Assembly (NCBI GenBank): GCA_958299035.1
Contig: CATQJL010000001.1
Span: 32,041,554-32,105,553 of the forward strand
Source: Cylicocyclus nassatus
Lineage: Eukaryota; Nematoda; Chromadorea; Rhabditida; Strongylidae
Reading direction: 5' to 3'
Length of the DNA stretch: 64,000 bases
In this document: positions 10,641 through 23,220 of the stretch, piece by piece
How positions within the stretch are numbered: the first letter of the stretch is position 1
Layout: every line of letters starts with the position of its first letter
Position numbers and translations under genes: made by a program
The notes under the pieces: generated by a model
What the model saw: the letters and a program-made list of their open reading frames with translations, nothing else
What the model was told of the DNA's origin: nothing
The model's database searches: none

Positions 10641-12389
10641 ATTCAAGGCATGCCATAACTCTCAGCGGTGTGTAAAAAACTTCCTTATTGTTAATCTCTC
10701 TTTTCTATTTTCGTTCTGTAGGTATATATACTTTAGGACCGTCCGCACGTAATGCTCGCTTTGCGTACGTTGCGCCGCTTGAGGAGCGGACGAGAAAAAC
10801 AAAGAGAACCACTAAGTAATCACAGCCCGACAAGCTTGAAAGAGATATCAATGTCCTCTATAGTAAATTATCCTAAAAATCATACTTGACGCCATAATCT
10901 GTGTTTTTCTAACAATAAGTTATCTGTAAGAATGAGATCTGTCTCCGAAGAAGCGCTTGTAATGAGAATTATCCAAAATGTTTCAAGCTCAAGCGCCAGC
11001 CGCCAGCTGCCTCAATGATAATAAACGGGAAGCGGAGTCCAACATGAGGGTGGCAAATGGGCATTTTTGAAACAGTTAGCCTTTGCCACTATTCTACGAT
11101 TTCCCCCTTGATTCCGCCAGCTGCAGGGTTGTTCGATTGGAGCGCGCTTTCTTTCTCAAACCACCGGCGTCGTTGGTATTCCGAATCCTAGCATTTATTA
11201 ACCTTTGAAATTCGTAAAGGTTACATTAGATTCCGTGCCGAATTCTCTTCTTGTCAGTTCGATTACCAAGTCAACGTCAAGTCATGATACGCGATGATAT
11301 GACTCGGGCGCACAAGTAGGGTTGCTGGAAAGGATTCTTAAGCTGCATGCGCGTAAGTTCAGAGACAATGCTAATCATGCACTCAGGAAAAAAATATCTG
11401 GAATGCTTCTCTAAAATATTTGCTGTCTTTTTGCGGCCTTCCGCCGAAAATATTCTTTCATAAGGCTAACTTGAAATGTACCAAAAAATTCGAAAAATAA
11501 TGGAATAACAATGGAACTACTTACAAGCGTAAACAACCCATCAGAACTTATGTAATTGCGTTTCAAAAATTTTCAGACTATTCCCTCCCTCCATTAAGCC
11601 ACCGGTCTATTGTACGGTATCAAAATCACATAATGAACGACTGTACTGCCCCGGAATGGTATGCCACGAAAAAAATGTCAGTTTCACAAGTTGAAATTTT
11701 TTGGAATGTGAGATGGCTCAAAATTTCAAAGATGCTTAAAAATTTGTTGAGAGGTTTCTTCCAGTTTGCTGATCACAAATGTGATTCCAGTAGCTCTCCA
11801 ATCTCGTAATCCTCGCTGGAAAGTTTTATCGAAACAATATCCCGAATTCTTAAATGGTGTTCTGATGTAGTGGAGCTGTATCTTAGCTAAAAGAAAAGTA
11901 TAACAAGAGTAATAAATCGGAGAAACATAGATAATTGTTACAAACTGAGTGCGAAGCTACGTGAATGCCATGATCTCCCCCTTCAGCGAAAGCAAACTTC
12001 TGAGGATTATCTAACAAAAACAGCTATGCCAAATTCAAAACTAACGGTTGTCGTAATGGCACAAACATGCAGCTTAGAAGCTGGAAGCGGACAAGCTGTA
12101 GCCTTTAATTATTACTGCTATTTACAAATTGTGGGTTAACAGGGGAAGGAAAATTATAGTAAACCTTTGATCCGGGGTGAGCCGCCCTATGGAGGATCGC
12201 GGTTCAAGTGTATTTTAGTGCAGTTGCACCCAAAGGCCGCAAGTGGGCTGCACCATAGCGGCTGTGCAGAGTTGGCACATTCACTGCATGATTTTTCGCG
12301 GCTTGTGCGTTTCAGAGCTTAAGATATGAAGAATGTATGAGTTTATGGCACGTAGTTTTCTAGCTGCTTCGGCTGCAGTAGTAAGACTA
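10641..12389. other. Unannotated stretch
   Basis: No credible exon, terminal inverted repeat or RNA gene was recognised in this interval between two CTCAAGGTA blocks. Confidence 0.4.
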
Positions 12390-12510
12390 GAATGAACCCT
12401 ACTTTAGTATAAGATACCTTGAGAACCTACCTCAAGGTAGAATCTATTTCAAAGTATAATTTCGTATTCATCAAAATTTATCTCTCAAGGTTAAAATAAC
12501 CTGCGCCAGC
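12390..12510 (+). repeat. CTCAAGGTA repeat block 2
   Basis: It carries CCTACCTCAAGGTAGAATC and CGTATTCATCAAAATTTATC followed by CTCAAGGTT, matching block 1 in direct orientation. Confidence 0.6.
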
Positions 12511-13229
12511 ATGATAAACACTGACGTTTTCTTAGAGAAGGGCATGGCGTATCTGCGGTGAATTGCTTTTTCCACATCTGCATGAGATTTACGCGAGGAT
12601 ACTTATGTGATCAGAGTTTGAAAGGCTACAGTTGGTGGATTGGAGAGATTAGGGTCCACATATTCAACAATTCTAGGTTTTAAAACTCTATCCGGGAAAA
12701 TATCTGCTTCTAAGTACAATTTACAAAATCCTCTGCTGCGATGCCTACTTAATGCCTACTTCAATCGAATTTGAGTTGAGCAACTGAACAAGACTAAAGA
12801 AATGCGTAACACTAATGTCACACTGGCGTTTTTGAAAACAGAGCTTGGAAAGCGATTGTTTTTGAATCATACAATTTTTAACTTGTGGTTTTAGTTTCTA
12901 TGCTCAAAATACTGTTTGATAAGATCTATGATGCTCAAAATGCTGTTGGAGCAAATAATGGATGTATATGAATTTATTTGGTTCGATACATCAGTTTCAC
13001 AGGAGTTTCACAACACTCACAACATACCCATAGTATTGGAGAGAAATGTAGTACTAATTCTCTTTACATATTCTATAACTCTAACTAATCTCAACGAAAT
13101 CAGACAAAATTGCTGCAATCTGTTCAGTTTTGTCGCTGCAATATTCATGTGAAAAATCAGCCTCTAAAACCTTGTATTAGGTTGATGCAAAATTCCTTAA
13201 TTCAGAAAATTCCTTTATTCCTAATATGC

Positions 13230-13635
13230 TCATGCATTGTCATTTCGTATAAGACATTTCTCTATGCAGTTGCTGTATTTTTCTCTCAGCTAAAAAATGG
13301 AAAAACGAAGTTTTCATGTTTTTTCCAAAACAATGCTGAGACCTTCTAGCACTGACAATTGTATACTATAGGATCTTGGAAAGGGGGGGGGGGGGCAAAG
13401 GTCATTTACATTTTTCTTTACAATTTCAGCCTTCTAAAACTGCTAGTTCATTTCTCGTAAATTAGCAGTTCTAGAAAGCTAAATGTAAAATTTTACTGCT
13501 AACGGCATGTACTATACTGCTAATGCTAGAACATCTCAGCACTAACTTGGCAAAAACATAAAAACTTCGTTTTTTATAGTCTAACTGAGAAAAAAATACA
13601 GTAACCGCATAGATAAATGTCTTACGTGAAATGTC
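13230..13635. repeat. Inverted repeat, ~135 bp arms, with G13 spacer
   Basis: The left arm (about 13230-13372, TAAGACATTTCTCTATGCAG...TATACTATAG) pairs with the right arm (about 13500-13630). The shared core is AAAACGAAGTTTTCATGTTT. The loop starts with a run of about 13 G. A partial copy of one arm lies at about 27540-27690 (TTTTCATG...CAAAACAATGCTGAG). Confidence 0.7.
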
Positions 13636-13841
13636 TACACCTGAGCAAGAAAGAAATTTTGTAGGAGCTTTTTGAACGAAGTTACAATTTTGCTTTGATT
13701 GGTCTTAAGGTTTTCGAACGCATGGTTTATTTCAGTTTTCGGCTCAAAACTTCGCGTGGATCAAAGCTGGTGCAGATATTTGAAAGCATAATACTTGTAG
13801 AGCTAGCTTAATATCTTGTGAGCTAGGTTTGCTCTATCTAA

Positions 13842-14574
13842 GGACCGCATGCACTAACATGGCCGTGGGGAGGGGATCGCAGCTCAAAAGAAAGCTTAAT
13901 ATTTCGAAACTCCAGATACCTGGACTTCACGCTGTTTACCTGTCCTAAGTATTCCTACTATCCTTCACTATGAACATGTTGAACAGGAGCGAGAAGCTGT
14001 ACATTTTCGTTACATTACAACCGCATTTTCCAGCTTTGTATTATCCCTGATAATCCCCGGCGCTTTTCTTTAAAGTCATTTTTCTTTCTCCTAAGTTAAC
14101 GAAGACCTTCCAAAGTTGTGCAGGTTATCTAACCCAACGGTGCTAAGCAAAAAAATGATGATAAAAACGATGTTTTGAAGTCATGAAATTTTCGATGATC
14201 CACAGGTCGAAATTTGGGGTTTACCGAAAAACTCGATTTTTTAAAATTCATTTGTTTTCATCAGCAACATGTTTAGCACTGTTGTGTTAGATGTTCAGTA
14301 CAACTTTGGAGGGTTTTCGTTAACTTCGGAAAAAGAAAAATAACTTCAAAGAAAAGCGCCGGGGATCATCAGGAATCATACAAAAGCTGGAAAATGCGGT
14401 TCGTAAAGCTTTTCGCTACTGTTCAACATGTTCACAGTGAAGGATAGTAGGAATACTTACGGACAGGTGAACAGCGTGAAAACCAGATATCTGGAGCTTC
14501 AGAATATGAAGCTTTCTTTTAAGCTGCGATCCCCTCCCCGCGGCCATGTTAGTGCATGCGGCCCTAATAATACA
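13842..14574. repeat. Large palindrome, ~345 bp arms
   Basis: The left arm begins GACCGCATGCACTAACATGG and the right arm ends CCATGTTAGTGCATGCGG. Shared internal segments include TGAACATGTTGAACAG, GGAAAATGCGGTT-type sequence and CCCCGGCGCTTTTCTTT. The centre is near 14208. Divergence between arms is visible but low. Confidence 0.85.
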
Positions 14575-14764
14575 TCGAACCCTATTTGGAATATGTTCCG
14601 GATTATTGCGGTCTGCACCTATTTTGGTGCAGAGTTATGCATCAACCTAATAGATTTCTGAAGGTATCACTCTTAACCTTGCCTTTTGCTAGAGTAAAAG
14701 TTTCTATTATAAATGTGCTTAAGTAAAGTCATCAAGTGTGATTAATACGGATTTATCGCTAATA

Positions 14765-14935
14765 AGGCTACCTTGAGAATTCACCTCAGGGTATCATCCA
14801 TTCCACATGGAATCATTTTCAAGGTTGATTTAACCTTGAGCATTTACCACCTCAAGGTACGTTGATGAATACGTGTTTTGAGTGATAATCCTACCTCAAG
14901 GTGGGATTTTGATGCAGTGTGGGAGCGCGGCTCCT
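14765..14935 (-). repeat. CTCAAGGTA repeat block 3 (inverted)
   Basis: It includes ACCTCAAGGTACGTTGATGA, ATACGTG and CCTACCTCAAGGTGGGATTT. On the minus strand this matches block 1 (CGTATTCATCAA next to CTCAAGGT). Confidence 0.6.
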
Positions 14936-15785
14936 GACTAATGCAATAGATCAAAACGGATTGAAAAAAGTGGATGAAGTAAGAAAACCGCCGAAAAGAC
15001 CGCCTTTTCTGGAACAATTTTCTCATCTCGGAATCCACCTTTTTTAATCGGACTTGAACTGCTGCATTAGTCAGAAACCGGGCTCCCGAACGGCGTCAAA
15101 ATTTCACACTCCTTAGTTAACCTGGACAATTCTTTCAAGACCACCTCGTATCGAGCCTGCCCTCGCTCACGAAACAAAGTTTTTTTGGATACAAGTTTTT
15201 TCACACTGTTGCGGAGAAAAATTGGAGGCTTTCTGAAGCAATAGTTCTACCAAGCTCAATAAACGTTAAAAAACAAATTTCCATTGTATTTCGTTAGAAA
15301 ATTTAAAGTGTCGCGGCAGAGCTCAAGTCCAATTATGCGCTTAATAACAGTAATAACAACTACTGCCAAAGCAATCCCCAAAACCTGTCTTTTGCAAATT
15401 TTACGAAGACTTCGCGTTCACTAAACCTTCTTGGTTATAAACTCTTTACAGATACGAGCTCTCCCAAGGCAAATGCTATCAAAACTTTTCATGAAATTTT
15501 GAAAATTTACCTGCAAAGTAAGGAGATTTCCTGCATTAGTGCCTATTGCAAAACCCTACAAAAAGTTATCCGCTTGTCCCGTAACCGCAGGTTAACCACA
15601 TGTTTTTTCTCTCACTAAATTTTCCAAAACTGCTCTAACAAGACAAGAACTTGTAATGGTCGATAAGTGCAAGTACATACCATTACTGAGAGAGTGAAAA
15701 GCTAAGACCAAAATCACTGCGCAGGTGTGCCATCTCTGAGGGAAAAAAAGTTTAAGCCCACTGCTAGGTAACTTCTTGGCGTTGT
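14936..15785. other. Unannotated stretch
   Basis: No supported feature was seen. Confidence 0.4.
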
Positions 15786-15853
15786 ATGTGAACTCTTGAA
15801 AAGCGGGTAAATACGATTTATGTGAACTCTTGAAAAGCGGGTAAATACGATTT
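15786..15853 (+). repeat. 34 bp tandem duplication
   Basis: Two back-to-back identical copies of a 34 bp unit beginning ATGTGAACTCTTGAAAAGCG. The identity suggests a recent slippage or duplication event. Confidence 0.9.
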
Positions 15854-16050
15854 GAGGATGATTTTTCGTAGTTCATGCAGTGTTATTGCAGCACCCAGTT
15901 GCCACTTCATGCACTTGAAAATGGCATATTTTGAAATGTTTGGAGCAAACTTTGTCAGAAAAAGGCAGACGCCTGACGCGGAAAACTTTTATGCATATGT
16001 GCTCGCTTGCGCATCAGAATTAACATTCATCACACTTACTACCACTTACA

Positions 16051-16200
16051 GACAAATTCGAAACGCACAAGCGTACCCTGATCGGCGATGCGGCAGTGAC
16101 GCGCAGTTTTTCGCCGAGCGCGACAGTGAGGACGAACTTAGTTTATCGCTTTTTGAAGTTTCAGACCGATCTTAGTACGCTTGTGTGTTTCGAATTCGTC
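16051..16200 (-). mobile_element. Miniature inverted-repeat element, family H copy 1
   Basis: The ends are GACAAATTCGAAACGCACAA and the inverse of GACGAATTCGAAACACACAA, each followed by GCGTA. The GC-rich core contains GCGCGACAGTGAGGACG. A longer copy in the opposite orientation is at 17716-17920. No clear target duplication. Confidence 0.75.
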
Positions 16201-17469
16201 CCGACTTTCAAGCGCACGATTATTCGAGCATGTAGGAAAGGCAGAACTGGAACCCTTGGTTTTTTGTGACTTCCTTGCATGCACTATTTGCGTTTAGCGT
16301 ACCGGTGATGTTCCACAATAAAGTGTGATATCAGCAAAGTCAAGTCAAGTAGATGTATGACAAGGGTGGAAAGCAAAGTAAGACCGCTTAGAGGAGTTAT
16401 ACGTGCTGTTTGTTTACCAATAAAGTATCCTTTTCAGCCTTAATTTATAAACTCAGTTGTCATCGTTACTAAGAAGCGAAAAGAAAATCTATCGATAGCG
16501 TTATTGATGAAGTTACGGCTTCTTTGCAAACTTGTTGCCAATTCTGGTCTCACCTGCTTGTAAGGGTAGAAAGCAGAAAAATTCGAATGGGTTTCTGAGT
16601 GTAGTTTTCACCAAAAGCTGGAATTCGTTAGAACCAGTTGTGGCCTTACACTACTACAAATATAGTTCGTGCTATATGTACTTTGAGGCTTGAAACCATC
16701 TGAGGATCTTTATGACAAAGTCAGATCAGCTACTGGGGTGTGAAGTTCCTGAATTGTCGCTCATTATTCGTGAAAAAAGAGTCGTGGCGGCTGTGCTTGG
16801 ACGGCCCCGCCAAAGTTCACCGAAATTTTCGCATCAGGTCTCTGTTCAGAATAGACTAGTTCTGAAGGTTACCATTCAGCTAATTCGACATGGCACGCCT
16901 CTGTATATACATAACTGCTTGAGCTTAGGGTACAGCAGGTAACGTGGAAGATAGTTTTCAAATTCTTTTCCAGTTTTTGCTTACATAGGCTGCTCACTGT
17001 GACGATTACAAATTTGATGTTAGAGGACATTGCGAGACGCGGTAGGGGTGGATTTGCAAAGAAACAAATTACCATAAAGATTTCGCCTTTCTCCAGCAAT
17101 CATGTTCTCGATTTGGTTGCTCTCCGAAGTCACTCACCAAGGCTCAACCTGAGTTTTCACCATGTGCAACTTCGACTAATTCTCATTCTTATTAGCACCC
17201 CAAACATAATTGGCTGACCGGCAGATGGAGCAAGCATTTCCAATTCAGTGCCTTTTTTCAGTCTGTGCGGCCTTTTGAAATTAATAAAGGTGACATTTTG
17301 TCGTGATTAAATCCGTTAGTGGAATTTGAGCTCCAGATGTAAATGCTTTTCCACTGCGTGGTATTTCGAAGAAATCAGACTGTCGAGAAAGCTTTTTGGA
17401 GATTCGCGGACGAAATCCAAAACCATCTATCGTCTGCGCCCCAGAGACCCCATATGAACCAGCGTGCGT

Positions 17470-17580
17470 ACGTGGTGCGACGCTGCCTTTCGCTTTTTTG
17501 ACACGTTTCACCTGAGATTTCAACGGAACTGCCGGAGGTTAACACGTTCAAAAGAGCGAAAGGCAGCGAGATGACGTGGT
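17470..17580. repeat. Imperfect hairpin, ~40 bp arms
   Basis: GCTGCCTTTCGCTTTTTTGA on the left pairs with the inverse GAGCGAAAGGCAGC on the right around a ~31 base loop (about 17521-17551). It may be the residue of another foldback element. Confidence 0.5.
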
Positions 17581-17715
17581 ACCTGTGGGAATCTTGCTGG
17601 GGAACGAATGGCATGTGCGCATGGCTGTACCCGAAAATTCCAGACACCAACTTTACAAAGTGTGATTTCACTCTGTGACAATAGTACTTGATGCTGATCG
17701 AGTTCGGGAACCCTT

Positions 17716-17920
17716 GTCCAAAACGAATTCGGAATACACAAGCGCACGAGATTGTCTGAAACTTCAAAAAGCGAAAAAACAAACACACAAGCGCACAAGA
17801 TCGTCTGAAACTTCAGAAAGCGAAAAAATCAAGTCCGTGCTTACTGTCGCGCTCGGCGGAGAAAACTGCGGTTGCTGCCGCGTCACCGATTAGGATACGC
17901 TTGTGCGTTTCGAATTTGTC
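17716..17920 (+). mobile_element. Miniature inverted-repeat element, family H copy 2
   Basis: It matches copy 1 on the opposite strand (ends near CGAATTCGG and CGAATTTGTC; shared GTCTGAAACTTCAAAAAGCG and CTGTCGCGCTCGGCG). It differs by an internal direct duplication of about 50 bp (ACACAAGCGCAC..GTCTGAAACTTC occurs twice). Confidence 0.75.
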
Positions 17921-17997
17921 CTACTTACATACATATTTTGGCGGCAGGCCATGTTTAGGGTCAGCCAGCTGGTTTTATCTTTGGAATTTTTCTGCTA

Positions 17998-18155
17998 ACA
18001 CTTCGTTTATTTTAGCAAAGTTGACTAGTAAAGTTATTTTGACAGCAGCATTTTAAGCACAATAACTAATCCTGATACACTTCGTTTCTTTCAGTAAAGT
18101 TTACTAGTAAAGTTATTTTGACAGCAGCATTTTAAGCACAATAACTAGTCCTGAC
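17998..18155 (+). repeat. 79 bp tandem duplication
   Basis: Two adjacent copies (starting about 18001 and 18080) share CTAGTAAAGTTATTTTGACA and GCAGCATTTTAAGCACAATA, with a few substitutions in the first 30 bases. Confidence 0.9.
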
Positions 18156-21100
18156 TTATTCGCTCAATTTTAAGAGATTACATAAATTGAAAAAGATCTG
18201 TCTAGCAGTAAACTCAAAGCTAACTCGATACAGAGACAGTACACTTGTCACTACATTATACCTACTTGTGGGAGTGCAATATGCTATGTGAACAAAGCGG
18301 CCGCGTACCAGCCCGAAAAACGCTCATAACTTCCTTGCCAAAAAAGTTTTGTGAACAGGAGACAGATTTGGAATAAGCTCTTAAAAGTTTGGGTATGGGT
18401 GCTCATTTTTTGCTGATCGGCCACTCAAGGTGGCCCTTTTGTTGTAAATCAGATTTTTATCAAATTTCGCAAAAGTCCTGCCACCAGTGTACCGTGAGTA
18501 GCAGTGATAGTTTAGCATTGCTGCTAAGGAATACAAGCGCAGGCATCCTCTTCTACAGACATGTAAGCTTTATAGAGATGTTTCAAAACAAATTTTCAAC
18601 ATTTTATAAGATTAAGGTGAAAGGAAACAATTTTGTGCAGTATTATCCTAAAGGAGTCAAGCACTTTACAGCAGGACCCTAGTTTGAGGGTGAGTCACTT
18701 TATGAACAGGGTCAAGCGTGCGGTGTGGCATGCCACACCTAGGGGGGGGGGGTCGTATTGAGGAATCTGAGAGGGGGAGGGTATCAAGGCGTTCGCTGTT
18801 CGTTAACAATGTCAAATAGGCCCGTCATGCAAAACACTAGGACATTGTTGTTTGAACTACTATTGTATACGTACAGTAAGCATAATCAAATACCTATAGA
18901 GAATAAGAGCATCGTTTTGTAATTAGCAAGTAAAATAACCCCTGTGATCCAAGTTTCAGCGAATTCTGAGGTTTCCAAACCACCTAAGTAAGATGGTTGT
19001 TTTCGAACATGTTACTTTGTTTCAAAGGTGAGTTAACTTTTTCCTTTTACGCTTAACTACTACTTCTTTGCTCACATTAGGAATCTTACTTCAAATGACC
19101 TCCAAATGAAGGAATTAAGAGCAAACCAGAATCTTGTTTGTTCTACTTTCCGCTTTCAGTATCTCAGGTCAGAGAAGACTAAACAGACTCATATCATTTT
19201 AATGTAGATCACGAGGCTTAAGCTATCGAATATATACATTTTTGTCGCCTTCCGTTGCTATTCAAGTAGTAGCGCAGACTTAGCAAGTTACCGTAGTATC
19301 CCAATAATTTCGCAGTATTTTACCGGTATTTTACATTTGCATAGGTAAGATAAAACCTAATATCTTGCTCATGAAGAAACCTTTTCATAATAAATTTCTG
19401 CTATGTAAAGAAAAAGGTTAAGCAGTAACAAAACGCACTACTTGATTTGTTTGAAGGTAAGTTAATGGTGCCACACCCCATTGCCGATATAAAAAAAACA
19501 TTTTTTTAGCAAACGTTATTTATATGAATCGATAGCCTAAACTTCGTAGATTTCATAGAAGTGATTTGAACCTGAACCGTCTTCTTAGCTCTGAGTAGTA
19601 TTTGGTGAAAGCACAGCCTTTAAAAGCAAAAAAATAAGAAAAACAAGATTTTGGTTGGCTTCTAATTCCAAAGTTAGGAGGTCTTCTGAAGAAAAATTTC
19701 TGAAGTGGCCAAAGAAAGAGTAGTGCTTTGCCTTGAGTGCAGAAACAGCTAGCTACTTCACCTTTGAAACAAATTTGATCATGCTGGAAAATGGCGTTTT
19801 CACTTATGTGACCCAATATCTTGAAACTTCAGAATTCGCTCAAACGTTGTCTACAGGGGTTAATTGACATGCTAACTATGGATGTGTTGCCCGTTATGTT
19901 TGATAGGGCCTTCAAGTAATGCTGTCTTAGGTATATATTTCAGGGGGTCTTACTGAGACAGCAATAAGACGGAGGGAGGGAGGGGTCGTAACCAGCGATC
20001 GTGCCACTTTTTGCTTGACCCTGTATGCAATCGTTCGTAAATTGTGAACGATAGCATGCGCCCCGACAGCTGGCTATCGTATGTGGTGCGCTCAACGCCC
20101 CGCCCATTGGTTAATTAGCACAGGAATGCGTTGCACTTATGAAAAGGCACTCCACATTACCTATGCTTTTTTCCTTGTTCATTCCAGGATGAGTAAATTA
20201 TAAAATTTTCACAAAAATTTTAAAACCATCTTTTAGGATCTTTTCCACTTTGAAACAGTTTGTGGATCCTTTATTGATCCATGTCAGTAGCGGTTTATCC
20301 ATGTTTTTTATTGCATAAGAATTTTAAATAAAATTTGCTTTGAAAACGATTCACTAGCTAGTCAAGTGTTTCTATTCACATAATTTGAATTCGTCACGTA
20401 TGCTACCGTTCCGAGCTCTCATTCACTATAGAGATTTTGCCCAGAAAGAAGAAAGCCTTGCCTATCCGATATCATTTTGATTATACTAGAGTGATTTTGA
20501 GTAAATAAACACATTTTACACCTTGCAAGTCGAGCAAACACATTCTTACATTACCATCTGAGTGTTTGGATCTCCTAGTTTCAGAATATATAAATTTGGT
20601 AATGTAATTTGGTAATTTGGTAATTTTTTCGAACATCAGAAATCACTCGCTTTAGCAATTGTTTAGCCATCGCTCAAAATTCATAAAAATAAAGAAAAGT
20701 TATACTACTTGTAATCTCTTTTTTGATATGCTTTGACACAAAAACCTTTTATTGTCTTCAAAAATTGCTATTTTTAATTCAAACTAATTGGCTATACAAG
20801 AAAATCGTAAGCTTGTTTAAGCTTGTTGTTAGGTCACCAGTGCAACCATGCCTGAGGTGTTCTATATTATCTTTCACAAACCAAACTTGGATACTGTCAT
20901 CTATGAAGTTCAGCAAAATTAACAACGTTTTACGGTCAACACTAATAGCCCGTCAATTATCAAAAGAAGCAATAAGGGCAAAGCATAGTTCTGTAAATCG
21001 TGAAGCTTCGTCCAGTCTAAAAATGAGCTTACAACTAACCATCAAAGTCTAATTCTCATAAACTAGCAAACATGACCATGAATTAGTGCTAAGGCTGTAA

Positions 21101-21173
21101 TGCAGAAAACTCGTCCACACAAAGATGGGCGGAGCTAACGGTGTGCATTGACACACGCCTCTCTAAGCACTCG
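18156..21173. other. Unannotated stretch
   Basis: About 3 kb with no supported gene. Minor points: a G-run near 18742, a second G-rich patch near 19970, and TTTGGTAATG/TTTGGTAAT slippage repeats near 20595-20625. GTGCCACACCCCATT at 19470 recurs at 36935 but I could not extend it into a repeat. Confidence 0.4.
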
Positions 21174-22115
21174 CTATTGTTCAAAAGTCCGCCACTCATG
21201 TTTGGTCTTATGTTTCTTTGTGTTATAGCATATGTTGTTTTCCTGCTCAAAAGCCAGATTCTTCCAACGGATCTACTGCAACAAGATAGCTTTCGAAGAT
21301 AGTAATCCAACTTTACTTTCAAGAGTATCAAAATGCTTAAACGTTTCTTTTTACAAAAAAGATGGAAAAACCTAGCCTTGCCTGGATGAAAATTTGATTC
21401 TATAAAACAATTGCACTAATATCTGGTGTAAATAGCCAATAATGTTCTTGCCTGTTACCAACTTCTGAAGTTTTTTTCATGTTTGTCATGTTTTTAGTTG
21501 TTATTAGCAATAACTTTGGCGAAAATCAATCCTCATCATTTTTGTAATCCGCTATAGAATGCAATTACGCTAATTCCATTCGTTTGTTTTTTAGAAGGCG
21601 GCAAAGTTTTCTAAGACAGTCAAAGAAGAAAATCCAATTCTATACCATTATTTTTGCTTTGCCGTGTTTGAAGGGTGGTACCAATTCATTTCTCTTGAAA
21701 GGCGCTGTATCGTCAATCCGATTTTTGATCCTCTCAGTAAGGCTACTTGCATTATCTGCAAAACGTTCTCGTTGAATTGATAAGATTATTTTACAAAATT
21801 TTATCATTATTAAAACGACACTAATGCCTATTCGTCTCTTTTTGTCGAAGATTTTGATCGAACGATTGCGACTCCATTTGAGTCGCCATGCTGTCATAAC
21901 AATAAAAAAATTTGAATAAGAGAATTCGTACCTTGCATATGGAGCATTTCCGAAACCTGAGTCGAAGTCGATTGAGTAACAAATTGAGGATTGGTATACA
22001 TTAATGCTAATGTTAGAATAATAGCACTAAAAAAGGCCAGAAGGCCTATTCTGAGCCTTATTGAGATTGTTTTGAAATTGCGTTTGAAGAACCACAGTAC
22101 GCCTTTTGAATCCAT
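21174..22115 (-). CDS. Candidate three-exon gene, type II membrane-anchored protein
   Basis: Exon 1 (22115-21932) starts ATG and reads MDSKGVLWFFKRNFKTISIR, then a hydrophobic segment (LLAFFSAIILTLAL, residues ~25-40) and a Ser/Thr-rich stretch; it ends CAAG before GTACGA. A 41 bp intron ends TTATGACAG; exon 2 (21890-21646) reads AWRLKWSRNRSIK and later RERFADNASSLTERIKNRID, ending ATG before GTATAG. Exon 3 (21272-21174) follows CAGTAG and reads IRWKNLAFEQENNICYNTK to a TAG stop. The phases join in frame, giving about 175 residues. A short basic N-terminus followed by one anchor is the layout of Golgi type II enzymes, but no catalytic domain is recognised. Function unknown; the 41 bp intron and NAGNAG acceptor are the weak points. 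Confidence 0.4.
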
Positions 22116-23219
22116 AAACTGGAAAAATCAAAATCTGCATCTATGACTAAAAGATGAAAAACCTTTAGACATTAAGATGTATATGGAAAGCAAGAAAGAA
22201 GTTAGATATAGCGCTTATAAAAAATGTGTCGATGGATCTCTTCTCAGTCAAAATTGGGAGTCCGCAAACATTTGGTTGATAATTAAAATGAAAAGTAAGT
22301 GGAATTCTTGTAGGTTTCAAAACTGGTGTGAATGAAATATACAACAGAGCTTTTCTTAGCTCCTCAAAGGTTTTTCATATTGAAGCTTTACAAGCAGAGA
22401 AAAACATTGCCTTGCTGGGGGTCCAAAAAACCTAATTCTGCTGAGATTGTGCAATTAGCTTGGATAAATAATATGCCGGTTTTTTTGAATGGTCATCTGG
22501 AAAACTTCTTGGAAAAAATAAAAAGTTCTTTTGTGGATTGCGCTGCAACGTCCTCCCCCTCCCCCTTGCTTTAGAAGCCTGATTAGCACAAGTGTCTTCT
22601 GTTTTCTTTTAAAAAAAGTCCCCTCCAAAATTCCCACATTTCCCTAGTTTCTTTTTTTCTTCAAAATTGTGTCGAAGTTGTAATCATACCTTGAGATTTT
22701 CAGATTTGATTTTGTTAAAAATCATGCATATCTAGCGAGAGTGATCCAAGCCTTCCAACCCACTTCTTCGCTTTTCTATTGCTTGTTTTTCCTCTAAAAA
22801 ATAATGCTATTAAAAAATCGAAAAGCGTGCAGAAGCTTCCTTGGTCAGGACCCGGCACGAGTCGGTTTTTAGGGTTTCTGAAAACGAAGTCTCCCCTGAT
22901 TTCGGAAGTTATACAAAGTCCCCTTCGACCTGTTTAGGAGAAGATGAATAGAAGAGAGATTTACTAGTCTGAAAGAAAAGACGTAAGATAAAAGTGATAA
23001 TCCAAATTGGAGCTGAATACTATGCATGCACAGAACTTTGGCATTAGAGCGCGATATCTAACAAAGCGAGAAGAAATGAAGGCAAAAAGCAAAGGAGAGG
23101 TAATGATATGAAAATGTCTTTATGCTCAGGGATGAATTTTTGATCGGGGAATCCGTCTATGCTAAAAAGATCCAAAACTTATGTGTAGTGACGAAAATAT
23201 ATGGTCTGTAGTAAAGCTC
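22116..23219. other. Upstream of candidate gene; no feature seen
   Basis: This would hold the promoter of the minus-strand gene model at 21174-22115, but no clear TATA or CCAAT element was identified. No other exon or repeat was recognised. Confidence 0.3.
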
Positions 23220-23220
23220 G

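Larger units (their letters stand above)
13177..14650. mobile_element. Mariner-type element containing two palindromes
   Basis: The left end TTAGGTTGATGCAAAATTCC (13177) and the right end GCATCAACCTAA (ending 14650) are inverted counterparts, each next to TA (13175-13176, 14651-14652). The interior has no transposase; it consists largely of two foldbacks, 13230-13635 and 13842-14574. TTAGGTTGRTGC-type ends recur in the element at 30856-31861. Confidence 0.6.
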
